64,000 nucleotides of DNA. Origin: Mesorhabditis belari. Its lineage: Eukaryota > Nematoda > Chromadorea > Rhabditida > Rhabditidae. Numbering within the stretch: the first letter of the stretch is position 1; each line of letters starts with the position of its first letter. The translations under genes and the position numbers were made by a program. The stretch is from assembly GCA_958450365.1 (NCBI GenBank), contig CAUEEP010000727.1, positions 558,001-622,000 of the forward strand. Direction: 5' to 3'. Positions 47,416-59,109 of the stretch are shown one piece after another. The notes under the pieces were generated by a model. The model was not told where the DNA came from, searched no databases, and saw only the letters and a list, made by a program, of their open reading frames with translations.

Positions 47416-50400
47416 ATGGGGATGGGCAGAAATGGTGCCATTTGTGTCATTTCCTCCATTTATCTCATAGCTGTCATTGGAGCATGGATTGGCCTTCTCT
47501 ACATCATTCACGATCTTTTCGATCTCAAACGCGAAATCTCTGATGGGGTACACAATTTCCAGGTGAGTACTAGACATGGGGAAATGCCAAGCCGAACCTA
47601 ATTCCACCTTCGTTTTCCTCGGCCGTTTCTTGGCTGATTGCTCTGAAATTTTGTCTACAAGCTGAAGAAAGGTTGATTTCTATCTGTAGACAAAATTTCA
47701 GAGCAATCAGCCAAGAATCGGCCAAGAAAAGGAAGGTGCTTATTGACTGCTTTGGCTCTAAACTTTTGGCTATTTATTTTTGGAATAAGATTCAAAATAT
47801 CTACAGGCTGCCCACGATGAGGCGTGGACAAGAATTCATTCGGAGATGCCATTGAGTGAAAGGCGAAAAAAGGACAATGAGGAAAAAGAGAGTGAGTTTT
47901 GAAAGAGCCACATTTCACCCGACAAATTTGAGTCGCGATAGCTTTACTAGTATGAAAATTCTCAATTAAGAATTTTTTTGATTGACTCAATTCGTGCAAC
48001 ATTGACTGAATTGACTCAACTAAGCCATTCAGGAGAAAAAGAGCGAAAGAAACGAGAAGTGAGAGTGACATATCGGGAAGTGAATAGCCCGGGTGGGAGA
48101 GTGTTCGACAGCGGGAATGCATTCACATCGGGATTCGGAAATTCCCCGTCAACATCCAGTGGATCCGGTGAGTTCGTGGGGGATTGATTGAAAGATTTTT
48201 GAGGATTTCAGAAGATTTCCTCGATTTGGATCGAATGCTTCGAGGATTCGGTATCGACCCGAATCCCGCACAGAAACAAGGAGGAGGTCAGTTTTGAGAG
48301 ATGAGACAGACATACAGACTTACTGTAGACAGACAGACAGACCGACAGACAGAAAGACAGACAGACAGAAAGGCAGACAGACTTACTGTAGACACTGATC
48401 TTTTATTTACTAGATACAGATCTCATTCAACATATTCAGGTGGTTGTTCTCGTTGTCCATCGACTCGTCTTATGAATCTTCCCACTTATAAAGCTTCATA
48501 TAAATATGGGCAAAATCCGGGCACTCTTCACATCAAATTTGGTGGTGGATTTGGTGGACAACCACAGGTTTGTGTGATTGGAGTGCATTTTTTTTCGCTT
48601 AATTTGAGGTATTTAGAGATTTTCTATCAGATAAGATGAAAAAAGCCTTTCATAGGCACGAAATTTGCTTAAAATTTTGTAATTCTGCTAATCAAAAACC
48701 CACAAAACACACTGGTGAACCAAATCCCCCTTTCATTGGGCACAACTCACTCGCACAACTTTTTTTGGCTTCCACCAAAAACTTTGCGCACACTCATCTC
48801 GCTCACGATTCACATTTAGACGATAGATTTGAGACCGGGTGAGAGTGTGCAAATCTCGGGCACAATCTCTTATCCACAACCAACACAACAGCCATGTCAT
48901 CGATGTGAAAGCAGAACAAATATAAAACAACAAACCCCACAACGGGCGATTTCTCAAGCCAGAACTGATCAAGAGAATGTGGATGACTTTGGAGGAGGAG
49001 AAACGGATAAAAAACAGGTTAAAGAATAGTTTGGGTGCACAGTGCACAGTTTTGAATCACGGGATCACTTGAAATCTATCTAGATGTCAAATATTACAGT
49101 ATTATCACAAAAGTTACTTACTTTATATCACCAATTCACTGATAAGCTCACCAAAAACCTATCACTTTTTCTTCAGTATGACTTTCAGTATCAAAGTCTT
49201 GAGTAAAAGCGTTGACGTTTTCTAAAACACTTTCAAAAACTACGGTAATCTTATTTCTATGACAACTAATAGCTACAATAGTTTTTGAAAGCTTTTTAGA
49301 TAAGATATTAAGAATAGAAGAAGACACCAGTCTTGACTTGAAGTCTTGACTCATTCAACTAATTCAACTAACGCTTTTTTTTTCAGGTGATTCAAGTACA
49401 CGAGAACAACAAGGATACCTTTCAATTACCGGATGATCTTGTCACTCAATCCCCGTATCAACCACCGGCAAGACCACCAGTTTCTGATGAATATTCATCC
49501 GAAGAAGATGGGGGAAGTCAAGAAAATAATAAACAATTTGAAGAGGAATCGACTACAGCCGGATTTCCAGAGTTGCCACAAACGCCGGGGCCATACATTC
49601 CACAAAGGTATCCTTTAAGAAAATTTCTGTAATCATGTTAATCTCATCGAGTCTTTTTAGAGGAGGCGATGGTTATGTGCAACCACCAACAACTCAAGGA
49701 TACGATTCCCCAACAACTCAAGGATACGATTCCCCAACAACTCAAGGATACTATTCCCCAACAACTCCTCAACCAAGCTATATTCGACCATCTTATGTCA
49801 CGAAAACGACTCCTGGATATGCTCGTCCATCATATCCATCATATAACACAACTCCTTATCCAAAAAGAAAACCGGTTGATGAGTCAGAATCATCTGAGGT
49901 TCGTTGAAGAGAAATCTCAAATCAAATGTGATTTTAGGAAGAAGGCGGTGAGGAAAGAAAGGGATCGACAAAAGAGGAGAATTCTTATATAGCGACGACA
50001 CCTGGATATGCTACACATTGTCATTGTACTTGCCCAATGGTACCACCTGAATCATGTCCACGAGGACCACCTGGTAAAAATGAAATTGGTAATGTATAGA
50101 AACAATTTGCAGGACCTCGTGGACCACCAGGAGACAAAGGACCCCCTGGCCCGATTGGTGGACACGGACCACCGGGCAAACCTGGACCCCCATGTGATGA
50201 GATTATGTATAGTGGATTTGGAGGGAAACTCGCGGCAATGAACAATCCGAATTCGCCTTTCTTTGGCAATCGACCAACCACGTATAGCAGAGAAAAAGGA
50301 CGATACTGTATTATGTGTGAGATGGGAAATCGAGGACCCCAAGGACCGAAGGGACCTTCTGGAAAACCCGGGTATGATGGACTAGGGTTAATAGATTTAG

Positions 50401-51336
50401 ATCATTCTAGACACAAAGGCTTCAAGGGACCTCGCGGAGAATCGGGACTTCCAGGCAAAAATGGAAAACCCGGTGCACCGGGCATAAAAGGACCACCTGG
50501 ATCGGATGGGCTTCGCGGATTTGAGGGACCGCCTGGAGCACCCGGATTGGTCTATACAAAAGGTTTTTGTTTAGATGAAAAGGATTGAAAGTGAGAATTT
50601 CAGGGCAACAAGGACCTCCAGGAAATCCGGGCAAAGGTGGACCACCGGGAGATTCAGGAGCACCGGGAGTTAGTGGACCACCAGGGAACCCTGGATACTC
50701 TGGTCCACCTGGGCCCAATGGATTCCAAGGGCCAGAGGGACCTCCTGGACAACCAGGTGATTGAAATAATAAATGGAATTTGTAGAAAGATCACTTCTAG
50801 GAGAACCGGGTCCACCAGGTCGACCGGGAGACGATGGAAAGTATTGTGATTGTCCGCCGGGAAGATCTCGACCAAGGCCAACCACTCCACAAACATACAT
50901 TGTGCCGACAACGCCACCCACTTATCCGATGGTGAGCGGGGGATGAACTCGGCTTTTTTTAATTGACATCCAATTTTAGCCACCAACCTATCGAACGCAA
51001 ACTTATCCGGGGTATATCCACGCACCAAGCAGATATATTTCGGTGGTAAGTTGGACAAGAGTGTCTCATTGGATTTACGATTCGTTTACTTTCAAAAATT
51101 ACTTTCAAGGTGTACTTAGTTATTATATTTCTTTCAGCAAAAGAAAACCTACTCATTCGTTTACTTTCCAAAAATCAAGGTGTACTTATTTATTATATTT
51201 CTTTCAACAAAAGAAAACCTATACATTCGTTTACTTTCAAAAATCAAGGTGTACTTAGTTATTATATTCCTTTCAGCAAAAGAAAACCTATACATCGTTT
51301 CAACCACCCGCCATTCGATATGGTCGATATGGATAA
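47416..51336 (+). CDS. Large cuticle-type collagen, N-terminal membrane anchor and furin site
   Basis: Exons 47416-47562, 47807-47891, 48033-48167, 48212-48286, 48440-48567, 48820-49017, 49387-49607, 49661-49898, 49938-50073, 50113-50371, 50411-50562, 50604-50756, 50801-50931, 50980-51045 and 51277-51336, giving 727 aa in one frame. An N-terminal hydrophobic span ([17 protein letters not shown]) is followed by a basic RKKR cleavage site (about residue 85) as used by nematode procollagen convertases. A long non-collagenous region has Cys pairs ([14 protein letters not shown]) and three tandem copies of TTQGYDSP at about 49691-49750. Three Gly-X-Y blocks start at RGPPG (about 50060), with Cys interruptions (HCHCTCP, CIMCE, YCDCPPG). 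The end is Pro/Tyr-rich (AIRYGRYG), able to form di-tyrosine links. It is much longer than the usual 300-residue cuticle collagen. The 39-nt intron 50372-50410 is in frame and stop-free; splicing it preserves the Gly triplets. Confidence 0.9.
47607..47742. repeat. Small foldback element in collagen intron 1
   Basis: ACCTTCGTTTTCCTCGGCC..TTGGCTGATTGC is inverted at CCAAGAAAAGGAAGGT. Arms are about 55 bp, nearly identical, around a short loop. It generates spurious frames on both strands. Confidence 0.8.
51094..51284. repeat. Triplicated intron-acceptor/exon unit at the collagen 3' end
   Basis: Three roughly 65-70 bp direct copies each contain gtgtactta.ttattatat.c, a ctttcag (ctttcaa in copy 2) acceptor and CAAAAGAAAACCTA. 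Each of the first two copies could act as a 42-nt exon ([14 protein letters not shown]) with a gtgtac donor. The third is the terminal exon used in the model. Confidence 0.85.
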
Positions 51337-52090
51337 AATGAGAAATAGAAAACGGAAAACCATTTCTGAAAATTGTCGATCTCTTGTCTTTTTCTTTTCT
51401 TTTATATAGACCCCTCCCGGGTTTTTGGGTCTTTTCTATATCAATCTTTTTTTTTATATTAAAGCCATTGTAAAGTACCAGTCTCTAGACTCACTACAAT
51501 ACGCTAGAATGAAAGGATTCGGCTTCAATAATATTCAATAAAATATTATTGAAGTATTGTTGTCAGATCGACTCGGGGTTTCTTTTAAAATGATCCTTAT
51601 CAAAATTTGGTTATAGAATATTCAAGAAATAGTCTTTTCAAAATATTTGATTTCGGTGTCTGTAGTGAGAAAGGGGAAAAAGTTGATTTGTTCACTGCCA
51701 TTTCATCAAAAAGCCTTCTTGAGGACTTTCAACAATTCATTTTTGTGTACAGCTAAAGAAATGCTTTTCGAATATTATCGATTTTTGTTTGTGATTGAGA
51801 AATGACATTAAAAGAGAGAGAATTTTGGTAGAAATCGGTGGGGAGAATCTCAAATAGAACATTCAAGTATAACTATTGAAAGATGAAAGATATCATCAAA
51901 AAGAAACAGTTTTTTGATAGAAAAATTTCTCGATTTCTCACTGGGGATTTTGTTGTTTTAAGTTGAAAAAGAGAAATGAAATTGGAAGTGATTAGTGATG
52001 TGGAACTGCAAAAGATATCAATTTTTGTGTTTTGGGAGAGAAGATTGGATGAGAAAAGCTTGAAAGAAAGAAGATTTGCCGTGTTTGGTG
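51337..52090. other. 3' flank of collagen, no gene
   Basis: AT-rich; a palindromic aataatattcaataaaatattatt occurs at about 51526. Confidence 0.5.
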
Positions 52091-52720
52091 TGAAAATTGG
52101 GTACATTTAATACGATAGACCGATTTCGTTTCGTATTTCGTTGGCTGACATCATTGAGTTCGACACAATTTGTCCGATATGGCGTTTGTCTCGGGGTGTC
52201 AGAATCGGCTTCCGTCCAGTCGTCTTCTTAGTTCCATAATTCAGTGGATTTTGAAGGTATTGATTGATGACGTTGTGCGAGCGACCAAGTTGTTCGGCAA
52301 TTTTGCGATTGCTGGGTCCATTTGCGGTCCATTTGCGTGTAGAACGTCAACTTTTCCCTGCTCCACCAGCGTCAACGCATTTCCTCGGCCCATTCTAAAG
52401 GAAAAAGTTAGAATCTGTAGAAAAATAAAATTTGCATGCAAAAAAAGAAAAAATAAAAGAACAAATCAGCAAGAAAGTGGCAAGGCATTAAGCGCATAAA
52501 GTGGTGGACCTATCATTTTGATAAAGTGGTGGACCTATCGGTTTTTACCTCAATTTTTGAGTTTTTCCAAAATACTCAAAAATTTTACCGATAAAAACTT
52601 TTTTAAACTTTTGAATATTTATCAAGAATCAAATTAAAATTCATCTACAAATATGGATTTTGATTTTGCTTGATAGTTTTTGAGAAATCGGGTGGACCTA
52701 TCATTTTGACGCGCACTGTA
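52090..52720 (-). pseudogene. Truncated Tc1/Tc3-like transposon, N-terminal transposase part
   Basis: On the minus strand the element starts at a Tc-type terminus, ACAGTGCGCGTCAAAATGAT (52719 down). Internal repeats of gataggtccaccactttat at about 52497-52540 look like secondary transposase-binding sites. The transposase starts at 52395 with MGRGNALTLVEQGKVDVL and, after a frameshift, continues IAEQLGRSHNVINQYLQNP then GRKPILTPRDKR, the bipartite helix-turn-helix domain. The catalytic domain is absent beyond about 52090. Confidence 0.8.
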
Positions 52721-53150
52721 TACCGCTCATTCCTGCTTTAGACTAAACCTCTGGATCCATGTAATTGTTGGTAAAAGAACAAAAAATAGAAACAAAGAAT
52801 AGAAACAAAGAAATACTAACTCGTTAGATATTGAACGTCCGTTATCGAATCTATTCAATAACGGACTTTTATTGAATATTATTGAAGCCTTTTTTTGAAT
52901 CTATTCAATCAAAGTGTAGGTTGGACGATTCAAAAACGGACGAAATTCAATAAAGAACGTAACATAGATAGTTCTTGACATCCCAATCGATAATCATGTT
53001 CTGATTGGAGATACTCTTTGATTTACTAGCTCTACAATCTTGTAGAATTGTAATTAAAAGGGAAAGTCTCCTTCTACTCTACCAGTCTACTTCTACTGTA
53101 CCAGGGGCTCGCCAACCTCGATATTCTGATCCCGGTCCGATGAGTACGAT
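52721..53150. other. Intergenic; duplicated arginine-kinase 3' flank
   Basis: agaaacaaagaaat and ttcttgacatcccaatcgat (52800-52992) also occur at 46270-46335 after the arginine-kinase pseudogene. A small inverted repeat (gtccgttattgaat types) lies at 52836-52940. Confidence 0.5.
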
Positions 53151-53152
53151 GA

Positions 53153-53378
53153 GAAGCTAGGCGAAAAGCTAGGCGAAAAGCTAGGCGAAAAGCTAGGCGA
53201 AAAGCTGGGCGAAAAGCTGGGCGAAAAGCTAGGCGAAAAGCTAGGCGAAAAGCTAGGCGAAAAGCTAGGCGAAAAGCTAGGCGAAAAGCTAGGCGAAAAG
53301 CTAGGCGAAAAGCTAGGCGAAAAGCTAGGCGAAAAGCTAGGCGAAAAGCTAGGCGAAAAGCTAGGCGAAAAGCTAGGA
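53153..53378. repeat. 12-bp minisatellite (gaaaagctaggc)
   Basis: About 19 nearly perfect copies; two copies carry an A to G change. Confidence 0.95.
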
Positions 53379-53564
53379 TAGATTCAAAATTTCCATTTAA
53401 ATTACTGACAAGAGATTTCTTTACGCGAGTTTTGTTTTATTTTTAAATTCCCATCTGCCCTAATTTCGGTTTGTTTTTTAAAATTTGCTTTTTTTTACAT
53501 TAAACTCTAGTTGTAAGGTTACTTTTTTGAGTGCAACGGTTAATTGTTTATTTCAAGTGCATAA

Positions 53565-55322
53565 ATGTCGAGAAATTCTGCGAAATCACCGGATCAAAAA
53601 CCAAAGTAAGATCTATTTTGTTAAGAAAGTTAATCTTTTATATAATTTGTGCAGGTTTAACTATTAATTTCTTTTTATTTTGTTTTTAGAACTGTTCAAC
53701 CGCGAGTGGGAAGGTCAAAAGGGAGACAAAGCGGATCGAAATCGAAGGTATTTTGTCGACATTTCGAAATTGTAATAAATTTTAGTAATAAATTCGAATC
53801 TAATAGTTTTAGTAGGGTTATAAAATATAAAGTATGGTGTTGTTTTGATAATTTATCTATTTTTAGGAACGTATCCCGTCTAGTGAAGGTTCCGGCATAT
53901 TCGGTGAGTGTTTTAACAAGTTTTGTTAGAAAAAAATATATACTACCTATATATTAAGCTCTAAATATTAGAATTTCTATTTGTTTAGGTCATCTTCAAA
54001 ACATCTCGCGCAATTGGTATACAAAGGTAGATTTTTTTAATTTTGTTAGTCAGTGTAATAAATAAATTTTTATCAATTATTCATGTTCCTCTTTAGATTT
54101 TCTCGCAAGTTGAGTCAAAAGAGGTGATTGCTGGGGATAAACAAGGAGTGGTGAGTGAATTTAATATTGATATCTTTAAGTATATTCATTTTTAGTTGAA
54201 CTCGTCTACCGAAGAAGAATTGCGCAAGATTTTCCACACGCATAAGGAGGTTTTCCCGGAGAGCTGGGTGTCAGTGAGTTTTTAGCTTTGATTTATGAAT
54301 AGACCTAATAGAAAAGAGGTTTAATTTTATCCTTTTAGCAGATTGCTAATGTTATATAAATACTAGTTCATTTGATGTGTTTTCTTTAATTTTATTCTTT
54401 TAGCAGATTGCTAATGTTATATCAATACTAGTTCATTTGATGTGTTTATTTTTAGGCAGACATGCCCGACACGCCGCATGCCGACTACGAGCGAGTAACG
54501 CTTTCACATGGAATTCGTGTTATTGAGGTGCCCACCGTTCGAATGGTTTGTTATTTTTGCTTGCACATAGATCTAGTTACAATAAAGAGTCATATGCAGA
54601 AGCTGTTAGTCGAAAAGATTTTAGCTTTAGAAGCTCCAACCGCGTCTCTCTAGCGGCATCAGCGATCCTTGGCGCAAATACGGACCCTATTTGAAGCTTT
54701 GTGAGGTTGGAATTTATAAAGCTTTACAGGCGTTTTTTATTAAATTTTGAGTAATATGTTTCTAATTTAGATTGGCGGTACGGGAGTGCGGTTAAATCGC
54801 GAAAAAGAGCTGCAAGTGTACACGATCGAGAAGGGAGCCGCTCCACCACCACCACCGGGTCGGTTTAAATTGATTTGTACTAAATAAACGATTATAAATC
54901 GTCTTTGAGAGTAATCCAAGAATTTATTTGCTTTAGCTAGAAAGCCAATCATGACAGCCGATGAGGTGGAGACGCGTTTGGAGCAACGACAACTCATCCA
55001 AGCACAACGGCAGCCACAACAACCTCAACAACAAGCACGACAAGCACCAGAAGAGAACAGTCAAATTTGCTCGTGGGTTATTTTGGAAGTATATGGCATT
55101 TTAAAGATAGATAAAGTATACAGAAAGTATGCTGTTTCATTGATGTAGAACGATATAAACTTTTATCTTTAGGGAGAATCGCAAATCGAACAACGGAAGC
55201 CAGGTAAATTTGATGCATTTAGTTTAAAGTTAGTTTTTTCTTCAGGACAAGTCCAGTGCCAATTCCAGGAAGAAAATCGTCCAGAGAACCGCAAAATCAT
55301 CAAAATCTGGGGTATTTTTTAA
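53565..55322 (+). CDS. Unrecognised basic/Gln-rich protein
   Basis: Exons 53565-53605, 53690-53747, 53867-53903, 53989-54026, 54097-54150, 54196-54273, 54456-54545, 54631-54705, 54771-54858, 54937-55076, 55173-55203 and 55246-55322 keep one frame, giving about 268 aa. The N-terminus is Ser/Lys/Arg-rich (PRVGRSKGRQSGSKSK). The middle region is compact (STEEELRKIFHTHKEVFPE, then DYERVTLSHGIRVIEVPT and SDPWRKYGPYLKLCEIGG), followed by PPPPP and a Gln-rich helix (EVETRLEQRQLIQAQ). The last two exons are also open in another frame giving a basic tail (SSANSRKKIVQRTAKSSK), so the C-terminus is uncertain. No family recognised. A 61-bp tandem duplication lies in the intron 54274-54455. Confidence 0.55.
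54335..54456. repeat. Tandem duplication (about 61 bp) including a splice acceptor
   Basis: ttttagcagattgctaatgt...tttgatgtgttt occurs twice in succession inside one intron, duplicating a ttttag acceptor-like site. Confidence 0.8.
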
Positions 55323-56395
55323 AACTTCAATATTGATGATTTTGAGCCAGTTAGCCAATTTTGTTTTTTCAAGTTTTGATTCAATTTGAGAACTTTTTAG
55401 AATAGCACGCTTAGCAGCGAGAAAAGAACAGGAAAAATGTTAGCTTTTTTGAAAAATTGGATGACTTAATGCGTAATATTAGACGTTTATCGCTTAATCT
55501 AGTAGGTTTTACATTTATACGGTTTGTTTTGTTAATTCCAAAGTTTAGTGTGATTCGCGCCGCACAAAACACCTCTTCAACGTGAATTTTTAAGGAAAGA
55601 TGATGAAAATGGCAGTGAATTTATTTGTTTATGTTTCTTTCGTTTTATCCCATTTATACTCGAGTTTTGTGATCTTTAAAAAGTAAACTTCAATTTTGAA
55701 AGGCAACGAATTTGTTTTTCTGTTATTTTCTTGTACTTGATTGGGCTTGGGTGAATAAGCCTGCCCATTATTTGTACGCCAGCCCATTATTTAGGGATGA
55801 ATTCTTTGAAAGAAAGATGAGATCGCGCAATAGGACTCATCGTTCAAAGAGAGAAAGAGAGCTGTGTAAAGCCTTTAGGATCCACTTTGAGACGATTTCC
55901 AGTTGACGAAAAGAAGAAAGGAAAATCCCCATTTTGACCCTTTTTTCTTTTCTTGGGTCAAATGGCATCTTTCCTCTTTTCACTTTCAGCAAAGAAAGTG
56001 GCACTAAATTTAACAAAAAGTCACTTGCTCACCGGTTCTCTAGGCTTTCATTTATTGGTGGTCCTTGAAGAATTGAAAGATTTGAAAGATTTACTCATTT
56101 AGAATATCCTCAAATCTTTTTCCATATTATGACATGTTCTCTTCATCATTAGTAGTCTTGTTTATTTTTCCCATCATCAATAATTCATCTCAAAATTGTT
56201 TCGATAATTAGCTTTGAGTGGACTCTTGAAATGAGACACAGCTGAGCGGTTATTATATATATCGAAATAGGATTTATTGTAAGGATTCATCAGCTTGCAA
56301 TACTACAGGCAAATTCCTCGATTGAACTTTCGGAATATTTACTGAATACTTTTACTCGTCGTGCATTATCGACCCCCGTTACAGTAACCGGACAT
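55323..56395. other. Intergenic, no gene seen
   Basis: AT-rich. A 64-codon plus frame at 55712-55906 lacks support. Confidence 0.4.
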
Positions 56396-56653
56396 TGCAG
56401 GTTTTCTAGCTTGCAGGTTTTCTAGCTTGCAGGTTTTCTAGCTTGCAGGTTTTCTAGCTTGCAGGTTTTCTAGCTTGCAGGTTTTCTAGCTTGCAGGTTT
56501 TCTAGCTTGCAGGTTTTATAGCTTGCAGGTTTTATAGCTTGCAGGTTTTATAGCTTGCAGGTTTTATAGCTTGCAGGTTTTATAGCTTGCAGGTTTTATA
56601 GCTTGCAGGTTTTATAGCTTGCAGGTTTTCTAGCTTGCAGGTTTTCTAGCTTT
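56396..56653. repeat. 16-bp minisatellite (gcaggttttctagctt)
   Basis: About 16 copies in two sub-types: tctagctt copies flank a central block of tatagctt copies, so variants are segregated as in unequal-exchange arrays. Confidence 0.95.
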
Positions 56654-57072
56654 ATCAATTTCTTGATTGATTATTTTCATTGCATCTTAAGCACTAATGA
56701 CATGTACACCGTCAAAAAAACAATAGACTAAAAGCTTTCAATCTTGATCGAGGGGGGAAATAAATGGCGTTACAATGAGTGACACACAAAAGAGATTGGG
56801 AAAAGGAGAGTATTTGAGGGTGATTTGGACAGGGGATCACATCACTATGATCACATTTTTCCAGTTGAACAACATTATCAATCAGCGTTTTGCATCTTTC
56901 TTAAAAACAGCTGGCAGAACTTTTGAATGTTTAAAGAAAATCGAGATTCAAGTTTTTAGAGACACAGTAGCCCGTAATTTGACTGTTTTAGAATTTGAAA
57001 GATATTCAGCTTTGACATCTCGATATGGCTCTGACTTTGGCTCTGAATGTTTAACTTAAATCTTCAGACCCA
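56654..57072. other. Upstream of aquaporin; unsupported open frame
   Basis: A 94-codon plus frame (56775-57059, MSDTQKRLGKGEY...) lies just before the aquaporin start. It has no recognisable domain and no splice evidence. Confidence 0.35.
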
Positions 57073-59109
57073 ATGAACAATCACTTATATCCATCAGTCG
57101 ATGAACAAACGCGTTTTCTGTCGGATCCCACCTCATATTATGGAACCTATCCGGGTGGGTGTTTGATAGAATTGTAAATGAATTTACATAGAAATTAGCA
57201 TATCTTAATGCGGCCCACTTTTAGCCACAATCGAGCCAATCTATCGCCCGCCGTTAATCGGAAAAGATTCCTATCGACCGCAAATCGTACTCCGACCCTC
57301 GAACTCGTTTCCCAGTGATACGGTAATTTAGATATTGCATAAGTAAATCGTATTTCTAGAGCTCAAAAGCTGTCACTTGTCTATCGGCGTCACTCTCGAT
57401 AATCTCCCCGTTGATGGCCGAATTTGTGAGCGTTTTCGTGACGCTTTTCGTTTTCAATCATCTCGACACCGAGCTGGCTGTGGTTTGTGGTTTGAAAATA
57501 TTGAAATATAAATGTTTTAATAATAATTATAGGCTTAAAATTAAACAAGTTATATTCCACAAAATCTCGATATTTTCTAGATGCACACAGCGTCACTCAA
57601 TCGCTCATCGATTCTCGCTCTCACGCACGCCGTTTGTTTCGCCGTTTTCGCGTCCGCTTTTAAAACGTTAGTTCTTTTTAATGGATTTTATATTCATTAA
57701 GTCAAGTCTAAGCTTGTTTTGATATTATTGAGAGGCTGTAATCTGTAGATTGAGAGGCTGTAATCTGTAGATTGAGAGACTGTAATCCGTTATTGAGAGT
57801 CTGCAATCCGTTATTGAGAGACTGTAATCCGTTATTGAGAGACTGTAATCCGTTATTGAGAGGCTGCAATCCGTTATTGAGAGACTGCAATCCGTTATTG
57901 AGAGGCTGCAATCTGTTTCACCATGTACAATAAAATTTTAACGATGTTGATTAGGAGAAATTGAAATGAAGAACTTGAAAGATATTCAATCTAGCTGAAT
58001 ACGTTGCCTGTTTATTGAGAGAACTTTTCAATTCCTTTACTTTATCCAGATGAATCCAGATTTCCAGTGTCCACCTCTCTCCAGCTGTCACTTTGACTCA
58101 TCTTCTCACTGGATCAACCTCTCAATTATTTTGTCTTCTCATTGTTCCTACTCAATTTCTTGCCGGCTTTTTAGCTGTCATAGCTAATGTTGTGAGTTAT
58201 TTAGTCTGTTCTGAGCTATATTATATTACGAATACTACAAGCTCGGCAATATCCGTGACTCTCTGGGGCACTGTAGCTAAACTGTAGCTTTACTGTAGTT
58301 CTGTAGCTGGGTACTATAGCTAAGCTGTAGCTTTGCTGTAGTACTACAGCTAAAGAACGATAACTTTGTGGTAGTATTGTAACTTTACTTTAACTAAAGG
58401 GTTGTGACTACTGATTTAGCTTTATCATAGCTAGATTCTGTAGCTATCAACAATTGAAAAAGCTTTGGATTAGGCTTAATGGGATTTTGAAATCTTACAT
58501 TAAACTTTCAACTTTAGAACCTTCGTTCTGCCTCCTCATTACCACCACCTCCTTCTTTAAAACATGATCTCTCGATTCCGTGGACAAATGCAGCCTATCA
58601 ATTAGTATAATTAAAAGATGACTCTAAATGACAATGTCTTTAGATAATTTCTCAAATGATCGGATCGTTTTTAATCTGTTCTTCGCATGTTTCAAGTTTT
58701 GGTGTGAGAAGAGAGGATGATAATCACAATGGCTTCATTTTGTCTCGTTTCCGAATATCTGCTTTGCTGAATCCGGCCGTACCGCTCTTTTTGGCCACAG
58801 CTATTGCTTCGTTTTTGAGGTGAACTTCAAAAGAATCATGTGAAGTCGTACAATTAGTTTTTCTAGCTAAGTAATCTGAAAGCTATTCAATAACATCGAC
58901 ATACCGTAGTTAGATGAGAGCTTTTTACCGTATCTCTCAGCAATTTCAGTCTAATTCAATCGTCAGTGCCTTGTTGTCCTCTTCAAGCTTTCTCATTGTG
59001 TGCCTATCGTTTCGTCGACAATTTCGCCGATCACTCATTCACTTCGCATCACATTTATTGGATTGGTCCTATTGTGGGATCGCTTTTAGCGTGCGCCATT
59101 TGCAAGTGA
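57073..59109 (+). CDS. Aquaporin (MIP family), divergent AQP11/12-like
   Basis: Exons 57073-57154, 57225-57322, 57360-57482, 57581-57666, 58068-58191, 58518-58604, 58644-58819 and 58950-59109, giving 311 aa in one frame. A tyrosine/proline-rich cytosolic N-terminus leads to hydrophobic spans (MAEFVSVFVTLFVF; AVCFAVFASAF). The first pore motif is HLSPAVTLTHLL, with Ser replacing Asn of NPA. The second is canonical, ALLNPAVPLFLATA. The final span is HHIYWIGPIVGSLLACAICK, the family's GPxxG signature. A changed first NPA and long N-terminus are features of unorthodox aquaporins. Substrate cannot be predicted. Intron 4 carries a 21-bp minisatellite. Confidence 0.85.
57728..57918. repeat. 21-bp minisatellite in aquaporin intron 4
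   Basis: Nine copies of attgagagRctgYaatccgtt-type units. It yields a spurious minus-strand frame of LNNGLQS heptads. Confidence 0.9.

Noticed and set aside
47655..48122. 155-codon minus-strand frame
   Set aside because: Overlaps a foldback element and collagen exons 2-3 in antisense; no minus-strand splice or start support.
49635..50342. Several alternative frames on both strands (Gly/Pro-rich, His-rich)
   Set aside because: Shadows of the collagen Gly-X-Y exons; the chosen frame alone keeps all splice phases.
53153..53378. Possible CRISPR-like array
   Set aside because: Units are directly contiguous 12-mers with no spacers; eukaryotic minisatellite.
56775..57059. 94-codon plus-strand frame before the aquaporin
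   Set aside because: No recognisable domain, no splice or trans-splice acceptor at its ATG; kept only as an unsupported frame.
57708..57911. Minus-strand frame of LNNGLQS repeats
   Set aside because: By-product of a 21-bp minisatellite within an aquaporin intron on the other strand.
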